Source: Taxawa tesnikishii (nom. ined.) (lineage: Eukaryota > Ascomycota > Dothideomycetes > Dothideales). Taken from it: DNA of 64,000 nucleotides. The notes beneath the pieces were generated by a model, which saw only the letters and a list, made by a program, of their open reading frames with translations, did not search any database and was not told where the DNA came from. Shown here piece after piece: positions 58,429 to 64,000 of this stretch; positions within the stretch are counted from its first letter, which is position 1, and each line of letters starts with the position of its first letter. The DNA is taken from assembly GCA_030247885.1 (NCBI GenBank), contig JAPDRO010000022.1:558001-622000 (forward strand). Reading direction: 5' to 3'. A program made the translations under genes and the position numbers.

Positions 58429-59069
58429 TAATAAAAGAAATAGCTAATAATCTACTAGCTACGTATAGTAAAAGGCCTATTAGTAAGTACTAAGTAAATA
58501 AGTTTAAGACGTATATTAAGGAAGTTAAGCTTTAACGTAGTTATTTATACGATTATTAGTAAGCCTTAAACGAAGACGTACGCGTTATAATGCCCTAGTT
58601 CGAACTAATTAAAAAGATAAAGAAAAAGTATAATATCTTAAATAAAGATATATATAACTTTAATAAGATAGGCTTTATAATAAGTATAATTAACGCTTAA
58701 ATAGTCTTTATAAGCTCTAAGAAACGAAGTAATCTTAAAAAGGTATAACTAAGTAACTAGGAGTAAGTTATAATTATTTAAGGTATTTATATTACTAGGT
58801 AAGTTATCTTATTCTTTATTATCTTTAGTAGTAAGGTCCTTATATTAAGCTAGTACGTAGACTTACCTCGTAACTAAGTACTTAAAACTAGCGCTAATAG
58901 TTAGACGATAAATAAGCTTACTTTAAAGTAGTTAAAGTACTTTAACGCGTATATAAAGGCGCGTTAAGTAAGTATATATTACCTACTAATTATAAATAGT
59001 TATAAGAGTTATAATAATTACGACTTTTATAACTACTATAAAGAATAAAAGATTATTATTCTTTATATA
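58429..59069 (+). mobile_element. Copy C, right part
   Basis: Continues copy C after the nested insertion (AATAAAAGAAATAGCTAATA onward) for 641 bp in plus orientation and stops at the left end of element F. The remaining 3' part of copy C is not found beyond F. Confidence 0.8.
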
Positions 59070-60916
59070 ATATATTTTATAAGTAAGTTAGCTACTTAAG
59101 TAAGTTAGCTACCTTATAAAATTAGAATACCTACGTAGTAACATTACGTAATACCTTAATAACGTAACGTATAATATACTTATATTAAAGGAAATATATA
59201 CCTTACTATTTCTAATATTATATCTAAGTAAATTTAAAGTAAGAGACGCGCTATAGTAGTATATATTATACTCTAATTAACGCTATAAGACTAACGCGCT
59301 AGATAGCGCTCTTAACGTAACTACGAGCCGAAATTAAAGCGCCTTATAAAACTAAAAGAGAAAGTAATAATATAGCGTATATTAAATAAGAGTCTACGTA
59401 GTATATTACTCTTAAAGGGAAACGTATAAGATATAGTAAATAAACTACTAGGAGAGTATAATAAGAAGCCTATTAGTAAGAACTAAGTTAATAACTTTAT
59501 TAAGTATACGCTTAAGTTATAAATATAATAAAGTTATTTATACGATTACTAGTAAGCTACTTATAAGGATCTAGTAGTTATTTAACTTTAGTTTACGCTT
59601 ATTTAGTTAATATAGGCGAAGTATAATATCTTAAATAAGGATACTTATAACTTTAATAAATCTAGCTTTTTAATAAGTAAGATATTATCTTAGTTAGTTA
59701 TTATAAGTTTAGAGAAACTTAGTAAATAAAAGAAACTATAACTTAGTAATTATAAGTAAGTTACTTTAATATAAAGTATTAGGACTATAAGGCGCGCTAT
59801 TTTACTCTTTATTATCTTTATAAGTAAGGTCCTTATCTTAACTTAATTTAACAATTTACTTCGTAACTAAATTATTAAGGTCTCCTTTACTAGTTAGACT
59901 AATAATAAGCTCGCGCTTATATAGCTTAAGTACTTTAATACGTATATAAAGGCTTATACTATTAAGGTATATAGGCTACTTATTATTAATAATTATAAGA
60001 GTTACTACTTAGTCGAATTCTAGAATTACTATAAGGAAAATAATATTATAGTTCTCTATATACTTTTATACTTCTTATACTTACTATAGTTACTTAACGT
60101 TATTTATTACTTACTACTAAAGCGCTTATATAGCGACGAGATCTTAGCCTTAGTATATAATTATATTTACTATATTATATAAGAAACCTTTTTAACTACC
60201 TTTAAAGTAGCTTTTAAGAAGGCGTTTATATAGGAAAATATCTACGTAAAGTTTCAAGGTACTAGGCTAGTCCTATATAACTTAGAAGCTATATTATTAA
60301 AGCTAAATATAAGGCTACGTACGCTAACGCTACTTATACTAAGTATAGTTAAATAAGAGGCGAAAATACTACGTAATACTAGCGAAATAGAGGCGTAGTT
60401 AACGCTAATTTAAAATTATATATAAAAATATTAAGAGTCTTTAATAAGCTCTTTAAATAAGTAAGTTAAGTAGCTAACTAAGAGTACTTAGTAAATAGTA
60501 TATAAGATAGTATTAATACGCGAAGAAATAGCGCGTTTATAAGACGTAATTAAAGTAACTATAAAGCGTAAGAGTTATAAAAAGTAATATATATAAATAA
60601 AAGAGACTTTAATAGTAAGTAAGGTAACTAATTTAGTTACTACTAAGGAGGGTAATAGTAATAATAACGGCAAAAAGGCTACGAAGAAAGTATACGTAAA
60701 GTAGCATTATAAGTATTATAATAAAACTAAGTATAACTCTTATACTTATAAAGTAGAAATAAAGAATATAAAAGATAATAACGTTTCTAAATAATTATAT
60801 ACTATTCTATAGACTACTATAAAGTATTATAGTATTACGTAATATTACTACGTAAGCGTTCTAGTTTTATAAGGTAATTAACTTACTTAAGTAACTAACT
60901 TACTTATAAAATACGT
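59070..60916 (+). mobile_element. Element F: second RIP-mutated pogo-like family
   Basis: 1847 bp with terminal inverted repeats of about 80 bp that start ATTTTATAAGTAAGTTAG and contain two direct copies of AAGTAAGTTAGCTAC. The interior aligns weakly with the transposase of copy E in the same orientation (for example GCCTATTAGTAAGAACTAAG against the GKNW region). Different terminal repeats make it a separate family. Destroyed by RIP. Confidence 0.78.
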
Positions 60917-61340
60917 TATACTTTTAAATATTAGCTTTAGTATAAACTTACTTATCTAGTATAAAAGTACTTATTATTAGTAGTAAGGTAGTTAGAGATT
61001 AAAAAGACGAGTTTTAGTATTTTACTTCCTTACTTATTTCGCTTCTTTATAGTTTACGTTATTATTATACTTTCTTTCGCGTTTAAAAGGATCCATTATA
61101 ATTTATATACTATAGCGCGTAAAGTTTATTTAGTTATATAATTACGTAGAGTATAGTAAGAAACTTTAAATGCGTAGCTAGTAGCTCGTATCTTTACAAA
61201 CTCCTTTTTCTTTAGGGTAGAAATAGTATCCTATATATCGGCTTTAGTATAGAACAGTTTGATAGGCGAAGAAGCCTTTATTATTAGTAGTAGTAAGGTT
61301 AGAAGGTTAGAGGGTCGCGTTTTAGTAGTACACTACCCCG
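60917..61340. repeat. RIP-mutated fragment with internal duplication
   Basis: AT-rich sequence between element F and the histidine kinase gene. A stretch like ATTATTAGTAGTAAGGTAG followed by GTTTTAGTA occurs twice (about 60980-61020 and 61277-61335); the second copy is less mutated and reaches to about 40 bp from the kinase stop codon. Family unknown. Confidence 0.5.
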
Positions 61341-61376
61341 TGGTTTACGTTAGCATTTTCATGCGTCCGTGTTGTG

Positions 61377-64000
61377 CTAAGGTACCATCATTTCTTCACG
61401 ACGCAGAAACCCCTTCCCGTTCCTCCACATATCAATCAAGTCGTTGATCTGTTTGTGGCTCACAGGCTTGGTGACATAAAGATCGACGCCAGCCTTGAAC
61501 GCCGCCTCTTTATCTTGCGCGCTCACCAACCCCGTCAACGCCACGATGATCGTTGGTGCTCTGGCCGTTTTTCATCGGCCTCGAGGTACCGCTGCTGTCG
61601 CTCGAAAGCGCGGATGGTAGACGTCGCCTCAAATCCGTTGATTTCCGGCATGGAGAGGTCCATGAAGACGATGTCGAAGGGTGGGATGGAGATGCCGCCG
61701 GAGGATGAAGGAAAGTGCCGCTCGAACGCTTCAATGGCAGCGCGGCCGCCGGATGCGGAGACGTGCGTTGAGATCTTGCTGCGTTTCATGTACATGGCCA
61801 GAATTTTGAGGTTGACGCTGTTGTCATCAACAAGTAATACGGAAGGTTGCGGTCGCGGCGAGCTCGTCGTGGGCTGGGTTGCCATACCATCCGATGGAGC
61901 TGCAGAAACTGGTGGTGGCGCGCTTTCAGCTAATACTCCGCCACCAACGTGCTTGCGTTTCGGGCTGGCGCAACGTTGTCCAAGATTATGGGTATCGTCT
62001 GTTGCCTGCGGCGTTTCGGCATCGTCGTCGGAAGGCTGGGTAGAGGGTTCGGAAATTGTCGTGCCTGCAGTCTGCATCGTGATGGAAGACTCATCCGCGG
62101 GCGTGGACAGCCAGAGTTGGTCCAGTGCCCGTGCGAGTTTGGAAAGGGTGACTGGTTTGTGGACGACTGTACCGCCAGCTACGGAGGTCCGCCAGAAGCC
62201 ACGGCCGGATCGCTGACACATCACCAGGCGAGGCATTGACCAGAGAGCAGAATTCTCGATCGTTTGTTCCTCGTCCAGCTTCTTCACATCACGCTCGTCA
62301 AGAATAAGGAAGTCAACAGGTTCGGTGGATTCCCATGGGATCAATTCGAGCTGGAACCACTGCTGAAGTATTGCTGTCAACGATTCTCGCAATAGCCGCT
62401 CAGACTGCGGAAGATCGGGATCCTCGAAGTTCAGGTTGGGCGGATACAGCTTCACTCGACGGCCTGAAAACCGAGTGTAGAGACTTGGCGACCCTACTAG
62501 ATTCTGATCCGACCCGAGAAACGTGGAAGATGGTTGACCACCTTCGTCTGCGCCTTCACTTCGTGCGAGTGGAATGCGAACCGTCACGGTTGTTCCTACC
62601 GTTACCTGGGATTTGATGTCAATGTCGCCACCCATGGAATCCACGATTTTCTTGACCAACGACAGGCCAAGACCCGACCCAGGTAAAAGTGGATCTTCTT
62701 GCGAAAAGGCTTCCCACAGCTCATTCCGCAAGTAATCCGGCGATATTCCCTTTCCACTATCAGCAAGGGTGAGTAGCAAATGGTCTTGGACGGATGCCTC
62801 CGAAGGCTCTACGTTCGCCGACTCTTTGATCTGTAAGGAGAGTTTAATCCAGCCAGACGACGTGTACTTGATCGCATTCACCTAAAGCAATTGTTAGACG
62901 AGTTTCCCAGAGGACGGGAATGACGTACCAAAAGGTTCATGACTATCCGGCGGAATGCACCAGCCTCAATCGGGTACAGCCAATCTCTGTGTTCTATATC
63001 AACAATGACGGCGGGTCGATCGTCAGGAACGCCATTCTCAGTGGTCGCAGGCTGTGCGAAAGATTGTGAAGGATCGGGAGACGTCGAACCCAAAGTTGGG
63101 GACCTATTGTATACTGCGTCGAGTGATGTGCTGTCCACAACATCTTCACACAGTTTCGCGAGGTCAACGATTGGATGTGTCGTTTCTTGCTCTCCCTCGA
63201 TGCTCTCCTGTGGTTGCTCGAGCTGAGCCTGCCTGATTGCAAGGCTGCTAAACGCCTCACTGGTAGCTCTACCCGAGGGCTTGGAAGCACTGATGCCTGC
63301 GAAATCCAGAATGTGGTTGATCGTGTCTAAAAGCGTCCTTCCACAGCTGGCAGAAGTTTGCAGGAGCTCTTTTTGGAAAGCATTGCACTCGGTCTCTTGA
63401 AGGAGCTCGATACCGGCGAGCAATCCATGTAGTGGTGATCTCATCTCGTGAGATATTGAACCCAAGAAATCAGCCTTTTTCTTGTCGGTTATCATGGCTT
63501 CTACCCGGCGGACCTCTGCCACGACCGAATTGCAAAAGAACGTCAAAGGAGCCAAGTCGACTGAAGCCGTATAGATACGATTCACACCGAAAGACCACGC
63601 CAGCGCAACTGCAGCCACCCTGTTGTTCGCAGAATCCCACATCGGAGAGTAGATCAGCTGCCGAATGCCAGGTATGATTTGGCGAAGCTCATCAAGTATC
63701 GTTTGGAGCTGCTCATCACCGTCCCGCGGATTGTTTGCGCTCATGTGGAGGTGCTCTTCGTCAAAGTAGAAGATATGTCCTGTAGGGTAATGCCGCAGTA
63801 ACCTAGATATCAGAATCCTCGGTAAGGATGGCACACCGTGCTCTTTGTCTCGCACCATGCTCGCCAAATGATTGCTTGGCTCAGAAGCTGTGGTATCTGA
63901 CTGGGCATCCACGTTCTGAAAAGTGACCCCGTCAAAGGCGAAACAATTGTAAAGCACGCTCGCAGCAGGATTGTAGGTATCTCCAGGCTTGAATGAGTTG
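61377..64000 (-). CDS. Hybrid histidine kinase, C-terminal part (runs off window)
   Basis: Two-component sensor kinase; the 5' end lies beyond 64000. The upstream exon (64000-62929) gives an N-terminal sensory part of unclear type, then the H box in DFLGSISHEMRSPLHGLLAG. After an intron (62928-62882) come the N box (NAIKYTSSGW), G1 box (LADSGKGI), F region and G2 box (GSGLGLSLVKKI), then a linker and a receiver domain with VLLVDDNSVNLKI, phospho-acceptor Asp in FDIVFMDLSMPEING, Thr in VALTG and Lys in VTKPV. One frame break at the T run 61568-61572 (A on the coding strand) joins EADEKTARAPTIIVALTG. The stop is at 61377-61379. Phosphorelay to Ypd1/Skn7/Ssk1-type partners is expected from the family. 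Confidence 0.9.

Larger units (their letters stand above)
50270..61340. repeat. AT-rich RIP-mutated block of nested DNA transposons
   Basis: About 11 kb whose base composition drops to strongly AT-rich. CpA and TpG are nearly absent while TpA is extremely common; CpG, CpT and CpC survive. That is the mark of repeat-induced point mutation acting on both strands. Comparing the mutated copies with the non-mutated copy at 55872-57717 shows CA to TA and TG to TA changes at corresponding sites. Parts are listed separately. Edges are sharp: gene-like composition resumes before 50203 and after about 61340. Confidence 0.92.

Noticed and set aside
50270-61340. Centromere or retroelement graveyard
   Set aside because: All parts that could be identified are DNA transposons with TA duplications and terminal inverted repeats; no retroelement parts were recognised.

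Overview
This is a window of nuclear DNA from a filamentous ascomycete (Pezizomycotina; the gene content suits Dothideomycetes, which is inference). The evidence is short GT-AG introns of about 45-220 bp, intron-containing tRNAs, fungal-type families (kexin, RACK1, CK2-alpha, RNase P p30, GT90, hybrid histidine kinase) and an 11-kb AT-rich block with the signature of repeat-induced point mutation (RIP: CpA to TpA on both strands).

Layout. 0.4-17.5 kb is a housekeeping block: RACK1 with a U24-like C/D snoRNA in its third intron, a peroxisomal dienoyl-CoA isomerase ending in SKL, a mitochondrial TPR protein (Mgr3-like), kexin, RNase P subunit Rpp1 divergent from CK2-alpha, an intron-bearing tRNA-Thr(CGU), and valyl-tRNA synthetase. 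18-31.8 kb holds surface and secretory functions: a cysteine-rich single-pass membrane protein, a divergent pair of Golgi-type glycosyltransferases (GT90 and GT31-like), a beta-lactamase-like serine hydrolase, an MFS sugar transporter and a small secreted cysteine-rich protein. 31.8-38.2 kb is gene-poor and carries two old tandem-repeat arrays (periods of roughly 100 bp and 150 bp) on either side of a divergent DHHC-family acyltransferase gene. 38.2-50.2 kb is accessory: NmrA-like oxidoreductase, lipocalin-like protein, tRNA-Ser(AGA), an allantoate-permease-type MFS, a decayed acyltransferase-3 gene, a drug-type MFS and a cytochrome P450. 50.3-61.3 kb is the RIP block. It contains at least six copies of pogo/Fot-like TA-inserting DNA transposons, nested up to three deep. 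The innermost copy (55872-57717) is hardly touched by RIP. The right edge is the C-terminal two thirds of a hybrid histidine kinase that runs off the window.

One pattern matters for every gene call. About twenty reading-frame breaks lie in otherwise well conserved genes. Nearly all look like the loss of one base, mostly inside a run of identical bases (usually C or G, 4-5 left where 5-6 are expected). Essential genes such as Rpp1 and valyl-tRNA synthetase are affected. I read these mainly as assembly or sequencing errors rather than real mutations, so those genes are listed as CDS, not pseudogenes.

I did not find a CRISPR array, a virus-like element or a clear biosynthetic cluster. The observations most worth a second look are the nested transposon stack with its un-RIPed core, the acid-free AUG-less leader on valyl-tRNA synthetase, the DHHC enzyme that has lost all ligands of one zinc site, the intronic U24 snoRNA and the two decayed satellite arrays.
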